From: Clostridia bacterium
Lineage (GTDB): Bacteria; Bacillota; Clostridia; Lachnospirales; Anaerotignaceae
Reading direction: 5' to 3'
Length of the DNA: 64,000 nt
Assembly: GCA_910575055.1 (NCBI GenBank)
Contig: CAJTDC010000001.1
Coordinates: forward strand, 62,001 to 126,000
Shown: one piece after another, positions 35,576 through 44,541 of the stretch
How positions within the stretch are numbered: position 1 is the stretch's first letter
How the letters are laid out: every line of letters starts with the position of its first letter
Translations under genes and position numbers: made by a program
Notes under the pieces: generated by a model
The model's database searches: none
Told to the model about the DNA's origin: nothing
The model's input: the letters and a program-made list of their open reading frames with translations, nothing else

Positions 35576-36277
35576 TTATTTCTGAGGATAAACTCTTTTG
35601 CCGAAAATATTGGTTCCCACTCTAACAATGGTTGCCCCCTCTTCAATGGCCACCTCAAAGTCATTAGACATGCCCATTGATAAAACGTTCATATGTACAT
35701 TATCAATTTTTTCACTGTTAATGTCAACCAATAATTGTTTCATTCTTCTGAAACAATCCCTGTTTTCTTCTGGATTATCGACAAAAGGTGCTACTGTCAT
35801 AAGACCTTTGACGGAAATATTGTCTAAAAAAGCAATATTTTGTATCAAAGAAAGTGTTTCTTTTGGCGAAACACCAAACTTACTTTCCTCCCCAGCCATA
35901 TTCACTTCTACCAAAATATCCATATTTACATTTGCCTGTTTTGCACGCTTGCTAATTTCTTCTGCTAATTTCATACTATCCACAGAATGTATCATTTTTA
36001 CTTTGTCAATTATATATTTTACCTTATTTGTTTGCAAATGTCCAATTAAATGCCAGCAAACCTCTTTTCCCATAGGTTCATATTTTTCCAAAATCTCTTG
36101 TACTCTATTTTCTCCGAGCTCTTTTAAACCACAATCTACTGCTTGTTTAATATGTGGTACATCAATCGTTTTACTTACTGCTAACAATAGCACATCTTCT
36201 CTTTTTCTACCGCTTCTTTGTACTGCTGCTGCAATTCTCTTTTCAATTTCTGCTATATTTTGTTTTATTTCACTCAT
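35576..36277 (-). CDS. ylmE: YggS/YlmE family PLP-binding protein
   Basis: 233-aa alanine-racemase-fold PLP-homeostasis protein. The PLP Lys is in LLLAVSKTID; further motifs are LGENRVQEILEKY, WHLIGHLQTNKVKYI, VNMAGEESKFGV, GLMTVAPF and LSMGMSNDFEVAIEEGATIVRVGTNIFG. AAAGGAATGTAAAAT precedes the ATG. First of the ylmE-sepF-ylmG-ylmH-divIVA set; 26 nt after the HlyD-like gene. Confidence 0.95.
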   Translation of the reverse strand: MSEIKQNIAEIEKRIAAAVQRSGRKREDVLLLAVSKTIDVPHIKQAVDCGLKELGENRVQEILEKYEPMGKEVCWHLIGHLQTNKVKYIIDKVKMIHSVDSMKLAEEISKRAKQANVNMDILVEVNMAGEESKFGVSPKETLSLIQNIAFLDNISVKGLMTVAPFVDNPEENRDCFRRMKQLLVDINSEKIDNVHMNVLSMGMSNDFEVAIEEGATIVRVGTNIFGKRVYPQK

Positions 36278-36303
36278 ATTTTACATTCCTTTCTACAATT
36301 GTC

Positions 36304-37944
36304 TTAATATAACGTTTGGTTTTCTCCAATATTTTTTGCATCTGAAACAATGGTGTCATAAGCCTGTAATTCATAAGAACTACTACCTGGACTTACAATA
36401 GTGTATTCTTCATTTTGTCCTATAATTGTAATTGCTGTGAATTTTGCAATAGAACTATTTCCAACAAAAACACCTTTCATTGTTTCTACTTCACTAATAG
36501 CATATGTATTCGGATTTTCTTCTGTTGGCTCTATTACAGTATCTCCAACTTTCAAATTACTAAAATCCTGCACTACATAACCAAAGCCTTCTGTAATGCT
36601 GTATCGTGTCAACTGTAAAGTAACAAATTCTCTTTTGCCATTTACTACTTTAAATACACCTTGTTCTCCTTCATTATCCACAATATAGTTAATTGGTATT
36701 TTTAACACTGTTTTTTCTATAATAGCATTGTTTGGTATTTTAATGCCCTCCAATGATGTACTTTGTACACGGAAAGAAATATTTCTTAATCCAATGACAC
36801 TTAATATATCCTGTGTGGCACTAAACACTACTCTAGCTTCTTTTTCATTTATAGAAAGTGTTTGTATTGTAACTGGAAATCTTTTTTCTTCTTCATTAAT
36901 TGTTGTATATAAATATTTTAATTCTCCTTCTTGCCAGCCACTTACTACCTCTGGAGGCAAATAGGAAACAATATACCATTTATTACTTGTTACAATTTTA
37001 AACATTACTTCATTTTGTTCTACAGCACCTGTTTTTGAAAGATATTTAGGTGTGATTTGTGTAGAAACCTGTTTTTCTTCTATAGCATCTAAATTTTCTG
37101 GTGTCAATACATCTTCTTGTCCATCAATTTGAAATGAAAGTAAACCGCTTTTTTCTGCTTTTATTGTAGAAATACTATCAGCTAACTGTTGTTGATATTG
37201 ATTTTTTTCTTCAGATAAATTAGACACTCCTTCTATATTTTCTGTCAGCCAAATTTCTGTTCTTTGGTTCATTTCTGCTGCAATTTGATTTTTTAAAGAA
37301 GCAATATCCATAATATTTTCATTCATAAATTTTCCATTATAAGCACTGATTAACTGTGTAATATTACTTTCAATACGAGAAACATCTTCTTGAAAAATAG
37401 AAAGGTCGCTTCTCTTTTGCAAGCTCTTTAAAATGTCTTTATCTATATTGTCAATTTTATCTTCTATTGCAGAAGAAGTTTCTTCATCTCTTATTACACA
37501 TATTGTTTCTCCTTTTGGTATTTTTTCATTTTCAGAAAAGTTATACACTGGCATACCTGCTCTATCACTTGTTACAACATATTCTTCTCTTATAACTAAT
37601 CCTTTTAAAGAGGAAGCACTTTCAATACTTCCATATGTTACCATCTCTACTGGCACAGATGGTCTATTTAAAAACACCCAAATATAGCCACAAAGATATA
37701 TTGTAAAAAATAAAAATATCATAATAGTAAACACTTTATAACTACCTTTTGGTGCCGGCATTTTTTTTACAATATGCTGTTTATTCTTTTGTATTGGCAC
37801 TTTTATTTTATTTGTTTTTTGTGGTTTTTGTACTTTCTTTGGTGTTGTCTTTTTTGGTTGTTTTTGTGCTGATGATAATTTTTTTCGAGTGCTTGTTCTT
37901 CTTGGTATTGTATTTTTTTTTCTATTTGAAGTATTCCCTGCCAT
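36304..37944 (-). CDS. HlyD-like membrane-anchored adaptor protein
   Basis: 546 aa. A very basic 65-residue cytoplasmic N-terminus (RKKNTIPRRTSTRKK...), one TM (VFTIMIFLFFTIYLCGYIWVF), then an extracytoplasmic HlyD/biotinyl-lipoyl-like region: GSIESASSLKGLVIREEYVVTS, a coiled coil (about 150-250), and barrel strands with PNNAIIEKTVLKIPINYIV. Such proteins are annotated as efflux adaptors, but no transporter gene is nearby; the position before ylmE-sepF is common in Clostridia and suggests an envelope or division role (inference). Start at ATG 37944 after GGAGGGTGTTT. Confidence 0.8.
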   Translation of the reverse strand: MAGNTSNRKKNTIPRRTSTRKKLSSAQKQPKKTTPKKVQKPQKTNKIKVPIQKNKQHIVKKMPAPKGSYKVFTIMIFLFFTIYLCGYIWVFLNRPSVPVEMVTYGSIESASSLKGLVIREEYVVTSDRAGMPVYNFSENEKIPKGETICVIRDEETSSAIEDKIDNIDKDILKSLQKRSDLSIFQEDVSRIESNITQLISAYNGKFMNENIMDIASLKNQIAAEMNQRTEIWLTENIEGVSNLSEEKNQYQQQLADSISTIKAEKSGLLSFQIDGQEDVLTPENLDAIEEKQVSTQITPKYLSKTGAVEQNEVMFKIVTSNKWYIVSYLPPEVVSGWQEGELKYLYTTINEEEKRFPVTIQTLSINEKEARVVFSATQDILSVIGLRNISFRVQSTSLEGIKIPNNAIIEKTVLKIPINYIVDNEGEQGVFKVVNGKREFVTLQLTRYSITEGFGYVVQDFSNLKVGDTVIEPTEENPNTYAISEVETMKGVFVGNSSIAKFTAITIIGQNEEYTIVSPGSSSYELQAYDTIVSDAKNIGENQTLY

Positions 37945-38167
37945 AAACACCCTCCTTTACGTTACGTATTTAGGCATTGTATCATTATAATATATTTTTT
38001 GTCATAGGTAAACCCAAAATTATAGAAATACTATAACATAATTTATAATGTATTTGTATTGTTTCACTTTCTTTTTATAGTAAATTGTTATTAATGTCAC
38101 AAATCATTTTATAATATTATTAAATTTCTAAACCAAATTTACAAATAATGATATTACAAAAACAAAA

Positions 38168-38196
38168 GCATATCACTGCTTCATTTTTCATATACT
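38168..38196 (+). promoter_or_regulatory. Sigma-E promoter of spoIVA
   Basis: GCATATC, a 14-nt spacer and CATATACT, a close match to the mother-cell sigma-E consensus (KMATATW N14-15 CATACAHT). It lies 44 nt upstream of the spoIVA ATG; spoIVA is a sigma-E gene in Bacillus. Confidence 0.6.
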
Positions 38197-38239
38197 GCAT
38201 TGTATGGATACATTTTTTATTATAAAGGAGGTTTATTTT

Positions 38240-39721
38240 ATGGAACAATTTGATATTTACAAAGATATCGCTGAACGTACAGATGGCTGTGTCTACTTAG
38301 GAATTGTAGGTCCTGTTCGTACTGGAAAATCTACTTTTATAAAACGCTTTATGGATTTACTCGTACTACCTAATATAGAAAACAGCTATGCAAGAGAAAG
38401 AGCACAAGATGAATTACCACAATCCGCATCTGGAAAAAACATTATGACAACAGAACCAAAATTTGTACCAAATGAAGCAGTTGCTATTACAATAGGTGAT
38501 GATGTTAATTTAAAAGTACGTCTAATTGACTGTGTAGGCTATATTGTACCAGAAGCAGAAGGACATATGGAAGAAGAAAATACCCCTCGTATGGTGCATA
38601 CTCCTTGGTCACAAGATGCCATTCCTTTTTTAGAAGCGGCAGAATTGGGAACAAAAAAAGTAATTACTGACCATTCTACTATAGGTATTGTTATTACAAC
38701 AGATGGTTCTGTAACAGATTTATCTCGTGAAAGTTACGAAGATGCAGAACAGAGAGTAATAAACGAATTAAAACAAATTGGAAAACCTTTTGTTGTATTA
38801 TTAAATACTGCTAGACCTTATAATGATGATACCATTTCATTGCAGCAGGAATTAATGGAAAAATATGCTGTTCCTGTACTACCTGTTAACTGTGCTCAAT
38901 TAAAAAATGAAGACATTAAAACAATATTAGAAAAAGTTCTTTATGAATTTCCTATGAAAGAAATACGTCTTCATTTTCCTACATGGATTGAAACATTAGA
39001 AGAAAACCATTGGTTAAAACAAAGTATTATAACAAGTTTAAAAAATTTAATGAATGCTGTTGAAAAACTGACAGATGTAAAAGAAAATCTAAACACTTTA
39101 GAGCAAAATGAATACATAAAAAAAGCATATACTGATGGAATTATGTTAGGAGAAGGTGCGATTGACATTGCATTATCTGTAGATGACAGTTTATTTTACA
39201 AAATATTAAGTGAAACCATTGATATGCCTATTGAAAATGACTCTCAACTGATTTCTACAATCAAAATGCTTTCTGATATTAAAAAGAAATATGATAAAAT
39301 AGAATGTGCACTTCACGACGTCAAAAGAAAAGGCTATGGTGTAGTATCTCCAGTATTTGAAGAAATTAAATTAGAACAACCCGAAGTATTCAAACAAGGT
39401 TCTCGCTTTGGTATCAAGTTAAAAGCAAAAGGAGAATCTATTCATATGATTAAAGCAGATATTGAAACAGAAGTATCTCCTATTATAGGAAATGAAGAAC
39501 AATCTAAGGAATTTATAGATAGTTTAATACAGGATTATGATGTTGACCCTCAAAAAATATGGGATTTGAATATATTTGGGAGAACATTGCAATCTATGGT
39601 GAGTGATGGTATGCAAAATAAAATTTACAGAATGCCTGAAGAAGCTCAAATGAAACTACAAGAAACATTACAAAAAATTGTCAATGAAGGTAGTGGCGGT
39701 TTAATTTGTATTATATTATAG
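38240..39721 (+). CDS. spoIVA: Spore coat morphogenetic ATPase SpoIVA
   Basis: 493 aa, same length as the Bacillus protein. It polymerises on the forespore outer membrane with ATP hydrolysis and forms the coat base. Opening MEQFDIYKDIAERTDGCVYLGIVGPVRTGKSTFIKRF includes Walker A GPVRTGKST (residues 24-32); LIDCVGYIVPEAEGHMEE, TDHSTIGIVITTDGSVTDL and PFVVLLNT follow. The C-terminus ends hydrophobic (GGLICIIL), as needed for membrane/SpoVM localisation. Start at ATG 38240 after AAAGGAGGTTTATTTT. Confidence 0.97.
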   Translation: MEQFDIYKDIAERTDGCVYLGIVGPVRTGKSTFIKRFMDLLVLPNIENSYARERAQDELPQSASGKNIMTTEPKFVPNEAVAITIGDDVNLKVRLIDCVGYIVPEAEGHMEEENTPRMVHTPWSQDAIPFLEAAELGTKKVITDHSTIGIVITTDGSVTDLSRESYEDAEQRVINELKQIGKPFVVLLNTARPYNDDTISLQQELMEKYAVPVLPVNCAQLKNEDIKTILEKVLYEFPMKEIRLHFPTWIETLEENHWLKQSIITSLKNLMNAVEKLTDVKENLNTLEQNEYIKKAYTDGIMLGEGAIDIALSVDDSLFYKILSETIDMPIENDSQLISTIKMLSDIKKKYDKIECALHDVKRKGYGVVSPVFEEIKLEQPEVFKQGSRFGIKLKAKGESIHMIKADIETEVSPIIGNEEQSKEFIDSLIQDYDVDPQKIWDLNIFGRTLQSMVSDGMQNKIYRMPEEAQMKLQETLQKIVNEGSGGLICIIL

Positions 39722-39724
39722 TAT

Positions 39725-39754
39725 AAAAGGACAATGCAAAAGCATTGTCCTTTT
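39725..39754. terminator. Bidirectional terminator spoIVA / 43-aa mini-ORF
   Basis: 13-bp perfect stem AAAAGGACAATGC/GCATTGTCCTTTT with an AAAA loop, 3 nt after the spoIVA stop and 11 nt beyond the mini-ORF stop on the other strand. Confidence 0.85.
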
Positions 39755-39765
39755 ATTGAAAATTT

Positions 39766-39897
39766 TTAAAATATTGTACCCCATTCTCCACAATAAATAC
39801 TATACAGCAAAAATACTATTCCTATTATCACCAAAAATATCCCTATTTTTTCTTTTTTAGTTAGTTTCTGTTGCTGCTTGTTGTTCCGCTGCACCAC
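39766..39897 (-). CDS. 43-aa single-TM mini-protein overlapping the redoxin gene (CD1871A-like, truncated?)
   Basis: A short frame missed by ATG-based calling. GTG at 39897 (a second GTG follows at once) has GGGGAG six bases upstream and overlaps the last 41 nt of the redoxin-like gene in another frame. The product has a basic N-terminus (QRNNKQQQKLTKKEK), one TM helix (IGIFLVIIGIVFLLYSIY) and ends CGEWGTIF-stop. The pattern G.....GEW.T(I/V) recalls the CD1871A family of small CXXC proteins encoded next to TlpA-like redoxins, but the KA..IC.ECIG tail with the CXXC is missing, so it would be a truncated version. Short length keeps confidence moderate. Confidence 0.5.
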   Translation of the reverse strand: MVQRNNKQQQKLTKKEKIGIFLVIIGIVFLLYSIYCGEWGTIF

Positions 39898-40984
39898 TAT
39901 TTTCTCCCCTCAAAATTTCTAGCTCTTTTTGTATTATTTCAATTAAATTTTCTTTCGGTCTTGCTCCCAAATAATACTCTCCTACAATATTTCCTTGCTT
40001 GTCTACAAAAAATGTTTCAGGAAAAGCAGTTACTCCTTTTAGTCTTCCTTCTGTTAATATACTATCTGGTATAATGATGTCATATGTGACATTTAGTTCC
40101 TTTTGTATCTCTTTCGCTAATTCTGTTACTTCTTCTTTTTTCTCTTGTGAAGCATCATACAAAATGCCAATAACATTGACAGACTGTGCTGTTATTGTTT
40201 CATCTGTATAAACTTTTTCTAACTCTACCATTTCATGCAAACATGGTATTGATTGTGTTGTAAATATACTTATCAATGTTAAATCATAATTTGAAAAAAT
40301 ATCTTTTGTAACAATATTGCCATAAATATCTGTTGTCTGAAAATCTCCTATATTTTGCTCTATTTTTCTTTGTTCTGCAAATATACTAACTCCTTCTGTA
40401 AAAGGTATCATATCATATATTGTTACAAGTGTTCTGCTAAATCTTTCTGCTGCTATCTGTACCTCTGCTATGTCATTACTACTAATATAATATTGCCATA
40501 CACCATCAGGTGTTTCTCCTATATTTTTATTTTGTATACAATCTGTCAATTCGGAAATATCCGTTTGTTCCAAAATACTTCTTTTATATACACCAATATA
40601 GCCAAGTTTTTGTGCTTGTTCTCTCCAATTTTTTATTTGTTGTTCATCATTTTCCCATATTTTTTCTCTATCTTCTTTTGGTACATATAACACTGCTTGA
40701 CGTGCATATGCTAATTCTTGTGTATCTTGTTCATAGCCTGCATCAAGATACATAAATAGTTTTCCTTCTTCTAATGCTCTATTTACTTCTTCGCCTAGCT
40801 GAAAACGCATACCCAAATAATCATATACATATTCTGTTTGTATTGGCATAGAAAAAGCAGACAGTTTATAATTTTCTGTTTTTTCCTGTGTTTTAGAAAG
40901 CTGTGGTTGTTCTGTACTATTACAGCTTGTTAGACCTACTATTAACATACAAAATATTATCACTTTACCTAATAATTGTTTCAT
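39857..40984 (-). CDS. Redoxin (TlpA-like) lipoprotein with SxxC in place of CxxC
   Basis: 375 aa. Lipoprotein signal peptide with lipobox LTSC (Cys21), an unrecognised middle region (residues about 40-205) and a C-terminal thioredoxin/TlpA fold: IGDFQTTDIYGNIVTKDIFSNYDLTLISIF, then the active-site position TTQSIPCLHEM (S245-I-P-C248) and the cis-Pro segment GVTAFPETFFVDKQGNIVGEYY. The N-terminal, nucleophilic Cys of CxxC is Ser and the usual Trp before it is absent, so normal dithiol exchange is not possible; C248 stays. AGAGGGAAAAAAGTAAT precedes the start. plsC lies upstream, the 43-aa mini-ORF overlaps the end. Confidence 0.8.
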   Translation of the reverse strand: MKQLLGKVIIFCMLIVGLTSCNSTEQPQLSKTQEKTENYKLSAFSMPIQTEYVYDYLGMRFQLGEEVNRALEEGKLFMYLDAGYEQDTQELAYARQAVLYVPKEDREKIWENDEQQIKNWREQAQKLGYIGVYKRSILEQTDISELTDCIQNKNIGETPDGVWQYYISSNDIAEVQIAAERFSRTLVTIYDMIPFTEGVSIFAEQRKIEQNIGDFQTTDIYGNIVTKDIFSNYDLTLISIFTTQSIPCLHEMVELEKVYTDETITAQSVNVIGILYDASQEKKEEVTELAKEIQKELNVTYDIIIPDSILTEGRLKGVTAFPETFFVDKQGNIVGEYYLGARPKENLIEIIQKELEILRGENSGAAEQQAATETN

Positions 40985-40985
40985 A

Positions 40986-41705
40986 TTACTTTTTTCCCTC
41001 TCTAATTATTTTTTCGACCATTTCTGGCAATTTTCCTTCCTCTTGTTTTGGTATAGTTACTGTTTCAATGGGTTTATGAACATACACATTGACTTTTGCT
41101 GGACAAATGCGATAATGACTTCCTTCCATTATTTTATAAGAACCATCTATTGTAACAGGCACAATAGGCACTTTTGATTTTGTTGCTAGTTTAAAACTTC
41201 CTGCTTTAAATTCTCCTATTTGTTCTCCTTTACTTCTTGTACCTTCTGGAAAAACTACCATAGAATGTCCACTTTTTAAAAGCTTAATTCCCTCTAATAT
41301 TGTTTTTGCGGACTGTTTCATATCTTTTCTATCCAAAAAAATACAATGTATTCTTTTCATCCAAGCACTTAAAAAAGGGATTTTCTCTAATTCTACTTTT
41401 GCTACAAATCCTTCTTTTTTTTCTGGAAGCATAGCCAAAAATATTGCAATATCAAAGTCACTTTGATGATTACTTACAAACAACACTGTTTTATCTTTTG
41501 GTATATTTTCTTTTCCATATACTTTAATTTCTGCTCCACTATCTTTTACTCTTGCCATAGCCCAGCGGGAAACTACATCATAAACAAATTCGTTATAAGC
41601 TTCTTCTCCTTTTTGTTTTAATATTTTGTCTGCTTTCTTTGCATCAATCGATTTCCAAATTAAACAAAAAACAAATTTAAAATACCACTTTATTGTACGT
41701 AACAT
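40986..41705 (-). CDS. plsC: 1-Acyl-glycerol-3-phosphate acyltransferase
   Basis: 239-aa membrane-associated acyltransferase making phosphatidic acid. N-terminal amphipathic/TM segment (MLRTIKWYFKFVFCLIW), the catalytic HX4D in VSNHQSDFDIAIFL, IHCIFLDRKDMKQS, and FPEGTRSKG, then VPIVPVTIDGSYKI. Start at ATG 41705 with AGAGAGGATTGTATAAT upstream; a TTG nine bases earlier is in frame. It lies 1 nt before the redoxin lipoprotein and is probably co-transcribed. Confidence 0.93.
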   Translation of the reverse strand: MLRTIKWYFKFVFCLIWKSIDAKKADKILKQKGEEAYNEFVYDVVSRWAMARVKDSGAEIKVYGKENIPKDKTVLFVSNHQSDFDIAIFLAMLPEKKEGFVAKVELEKIPFLSAWMKRIHCIFLDRKDMKQSAKTILEGIKLLKSGHSMVVFPEGTRSKGEQIGEFKAGSFKLATKSKVPIVPVTIDGSYKIMEGSHYRICPAKVNVYVHKPIETVTIPKQEEGKLPEMVEKIIREGKK

Positions 41706-41965
41706 ATTATACAATCCTCTCTTTTTTTATATTTCAGTGATAAACAATATAACTATTATATACATAAACACCACGAAAAAAAAGCACTTTTTACCAAATT
41801 ATTTTATGTAAAATACTTTCATTTTTATTAAGCTATTTGCCTTTTATTTGCATTTCTGTCCATTCCGTATTATAATAAAAAAATACATCAATGTATGAAA
41901 ACTCATTGATAATGTAATACAAAACAGATAATTTTATTGAACTGTTTTGTAAAAGGAGGATTACA

Positions 41966-42382
41966 ATGGACGAAACTGTTATTGTTATTATGCTAAGAGA
42001 TAAAAAAACAGGTTTTTTAGAAAAAGAATTAAACTGCTACCATTTAGGAGAACAGCAAAATATTATGCTTAACATTTATGCAGAAGAAGACGAACAAAAC
42101 AATATTACTGTTTTTCTAAAATTAACCTGCGAAAGAGATGTATCAGACTGGGAATATAATGCTATATTAGATTATTATGATACAGAAACAGTAAAGCCTT
42201 TTGTAGATACTATAGAAGAATTAGCAGAAGAATATAATCCTGTTTGGCTTGTATCATTTCCTTTTTTAGAACAGCAACAGCAAATGGAGCAAAAATTGTG
42301 CTCAATACTACAAGCACATCAAAAAGAATTAAATTCTGTATACGAAGTCATAGCGGATAAAAAGGATGATTATATTGAATAA
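41966..42382 (+). CDS. DUF6762-like hypothetical protein
   Basis: 138-aa soluble protein. The opening ETVIVIMLRDKKTGFLEKEL and CERDVSDWEYNAILDYYDTETVKPF recall the DUF6762 family of Clostridia; function unknown. No signal or TM. AAAGGAGGATTACA precedes the ATG. Two small hairpins (ATCAATG/CATTGAT 41887-41909; ACAAAACAG/CTGTTTTGT 41919-41950) lie directly before the ribosome site and could affect its exposure. It overlaps the following lipoprotein gene by 8 nt. Confidence 0.65.
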   Translation: MDETVIVIMLRDKKTGFLEKELNCYHLGEQQNIMLNIYAEEDEQNNITVFLKLTCERDVSDWEYNAILDYYDTETVKPFVDTIEELAEEYNPVWLVSFPFLEQQQQMEQKLCSILQAHQKELNSVYEVIADKKDDYIE

Positions 42383-43682
42383 AATTTTAAAATTTTTCTC
42401 TGCTTTTATTGTACTTCTTATTAGTCTTACTGGCTGTGATACTATAACAGAAACTTCTTCCATACCATCAAAACCACCAAAACAGTCACAGCAAGTAATT
42501 ATTGAAGAAAATACTTCTTCAAAACCAAATACACAACCACCTCAAAATCAACAACAGCAAAATCAAAATACAACAGAGGTACAACTACAGCAGCAAGACC
42601 AATATGAGGAACCAACTACAGAAACGCCAGATACAACAGAAAATCAAACACCTTCTGCTCAAACAGAAAAAACAGAAAAACCAAAAACTGCTCCTTTTTT
42701 AAATTGGGGAGAAAGCAATAATCAATACTGGACAAAATTAAAAACAGTAGCAGAAGCAGCCTCTGCTTTTTATCAAAATAACGGAAGCCGTTTTACATTA
42801 CTCAGCAAAGGCGGAAAACTTTACAGTAGTAGCAACGACTGTTATATTACTACAAATTACTTAAAGAACAATGGTTTTTTAGAACAAGATTTTTCTGAAT
42901 TTCAATGTGACATTCTTTTAATAAAAGGATATGATATTGCAAATTATATTGATATTGATATGCCTTCTTCTTCATTAGATACAGGCATTTTTACAGCAAT
43001 CAAACAGCCTTCTGGAAATAAAATTATGATTTCTTCTTCTACAGAAAAAATAGCAAGTATTTCAGAAGAAGATTATGCCAGACTTTTAAAAAAATATGAT
43101 ACATATCACGGTGCTGTTACTATACTTTCTCCTGAAATGGAGGAATATGAAAGAATATTAAATTTTATACGCGTTTATGAAGGAAATTATGATAAATATT
43201 ATGTTAGAGATATTAGAATAGACAAAAAATATGCGGTTGTTACATTTTCTACCCAAAATGCTCCTAATAATATCAAACAGTATGTACTAGTTAATAAAGA
43301 TGGTTTTTGGGAAGTAGCAATTAATAATTTAGATAGACAATCTAATTTATATTTTGCTGTAAACAGTATATTGCCTGACTTTAATCTTTCTTTATTGCCA
43401 CCTTATAATGTATATTTTTATAAAAATGATATGAAGGCAGATTTTTCAGATGTATTAAAAAATATGGTTTTTTATGAAATGATAGAACAACAAAGTCAAG
43501 TACGTTATATTTGTGGTACTACTAATTATTGTTATATTATACTTTATGGCAACGAGTGTTATTTAGGTAAAAAAATAAATGATGATTGGGATATTAAAAA
43601 AGTACAGTCTGCTTCAGATGCTGTACAGTCTATGCAGTTAGACAATAAAAATGCACCTACATTTATTGTATTAGATGAATAA
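42375..43682 (+). CDS. Hypothetical lipoprotein
   Basis: 435 aa from the chosen TTG. Signal peptide NKILKFFSAFIVLLISLTGC with lipobox LTGC, then a 75-residue Pro/Gln/Thr/Ser-rich linker, and a 300-residue extracytoplasmic domain with no motif I know (FLNWGESNNQYWTKLKTVAEAASAF; ISEEDYARLLKKYD; DILLIKGYDIANY). I prefer TTG at 42375 with AAAAGGATGATTATA upstream over ATG at 42366, which would have the ribosome site touching it. Coupled to the DUF6762-like gene; ybaK follows 14 nt later. Confidence 0.75.
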   Translation: MNKILKFFSAFIVLLISLTGCDTITETSSIPSKPPKQSQQVIIEENTSSKPNTQPPQNQQQQNQNTTEVQLQQQDQYEEPTTETPDTTENQTPSAQTEKTEKPKTAPFLNWGESNNQYWTKLKTVAEAASAFYQNNGSRFTLLSKGGKLYSSSNDCYITTNYLKNNGFLEQDFSEFQCDILLIKGYDIANYIDIDMPSSSLDTGIFTAIKQPSGNKIMISSSTEKIASISEEDYARLLKKYDTYHGAVTILSPEMEEYERILNFIRVYEGNYDKYYVRDIRIDKKYAVVTFSTQNAPNNIKQYVLVNKDGFWEVAINNLDRQSNLYFAVNSILPDFNLSLLPPYNVYFYKNDMKADFSDVLKNMVFYEMIEQQSQVRYICGTTNYCYIILYGNECYLGKKINDDWDIKKVQSASDAVQSMQLDNKNAPTFIVLDE

Positions 43683-43696
43683 AGGAAGTAATATTT

Positions 43697-44176
43697 ATGA
43701 CAAAAACAAATGCTATGCGTTTATTAGAACAAAATCATATCAACTACGACACAACAGAATATGAATATGACGAAAATAATCTTTCTGGTATTCACGCCGC
43801 AGAAGCCATTGGATTACCTCCAGAACAAGTTTTTAAAACACTTGTTACAAAGGGTGATAAAACAGGTATACTTGTTTTTTGCATACCTGTTCATTTAGAA
43901 CTAGATTTAAAAAAAGCTGCTGCTGTTTCAGGTAACAAAAAAGTTGAAATGACACATATGAAAGATTTATTACCACTCACAGGATACATAAGAGGAGGTT
44001 GTTCTCCTATTGGTATGAAAAAAAAATATACTACTTATATTGATGAAACTGCAATACTTTTTGAACAAATTGCAGTGAGTGCAGGTATTAGAGGACAGCA
44101 AATACTTATTTGTCCAGAAACACTGATTGCTTTTATACAAGCAAAACAAGCAGATATTACAAAGAATATCGAATAA
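43697..44176 (+). CDS. ybaK: YbaK/EbsC family Cys-tRNA(Pro) deacylase
   Basis: 159-aa trans-editing enzyme that hydrolyses mischarged Cys-tRNA(Pro). Family residues: HAAEAIGLPPEQVFKTLV (with the functional Lys), FCIPVHLELDLKKAAAVSGNKKVEM, LTGYIRGGCSPIGMKKKY and SAGIRGQQILICPETL. Length and order are normal. Third of the plus-strand set 41966-44504. Confidence 0.95.
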   Translation: MTKTNAMRLLEQNHINYDTTEYEYDENNLSGIHAAEAIGLPPEQVFKTLVTKGDKTGILVFCIPVHLELDLKKAAAVSGNKKVEMTHMKDLLPLTGYIRGGCSPIGMKKKYTTYIDETAILFEQIAVSAGIRGQQILICPETLIAFIQAKQADITKNIE

Positions 44177-44204
44177 TACTTCATTGAAAAAAGGAGTGTC
44201 GTTG

Positions 44205-44504
44205 ATGCGTCATAACATTTATGAAAAGGGATATGGATATATTCCACGTTTGATTATGGAAGATAGAAGACTTTCTGCTCTCTCAAAATCAATTTATGCT
44301 TATTTCTGTAGTTTTTCTGAGGGAAAAGCATCTCTTTTTCCTCCTCAAGACAAAATTATTGCAGACTTAAATATGACAGAGGAAGTATATCGTACTCACT
44401 TTCAGCTTCTCGTAAGATGTGGTTATATATCATTGCAACAAGAAAAACGTTCTGATGGCGGTGTCAGAAATATATTTACATTACAAAAACAAATTGATTT
44501 TTAA
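44205..44504 (+). CDS. Helix-turn-helix protein (replication-protein-like winged helix)
   Basis: 99 aa. YGYIPRLIMEDRRLSALSKSIYAYFCSF, then FPPQDKIIADLNMTEEVYRTHFQLLVRCGYI is the winged-helix pattern (HTH_36) seen in replisome-organiser and DnaD-like N-terminal domains. Only the HTH is present, with no DnaD-like C-terminus. It is likely DNA-binding; the target is unknown. Start at ATG 44205 after AAAGGAGTGTCGTTG, not at 44127 within ybaK. Confidence 0.8.
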   Translation: MRHNIYEKGYGYIPRLIMEDRRLSALSKSIYAYFCSFSEGKASLFPPQDKIIADLNMTEEVYRTHFQLLVRCGYISLQQEKRSDGGVRNIFTLQKQIDF

Positions 44505-44510
44505 ATAATA

Positions 44511-44533
44511 ACGTGTCAACTTTGTTGGCACGT
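44511..44533 (+). terminator. Terminator after the HTH gene
   Basis: 10-bp stem ACGTGTCAAC/GTTGGCACGT (one G-U) with a TTT loop, then ATTTTTAT. Confidence 0.75.
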
Positions 44534-44541
44534 ATTTTTAT

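Noticed and set aside
35598-36401. 267-aa plus-strand frame opposite ylmE
   Set aside because: Antisense of the well-matched YggS family gene, Ser/Ile/Phe-rich translation without family features.
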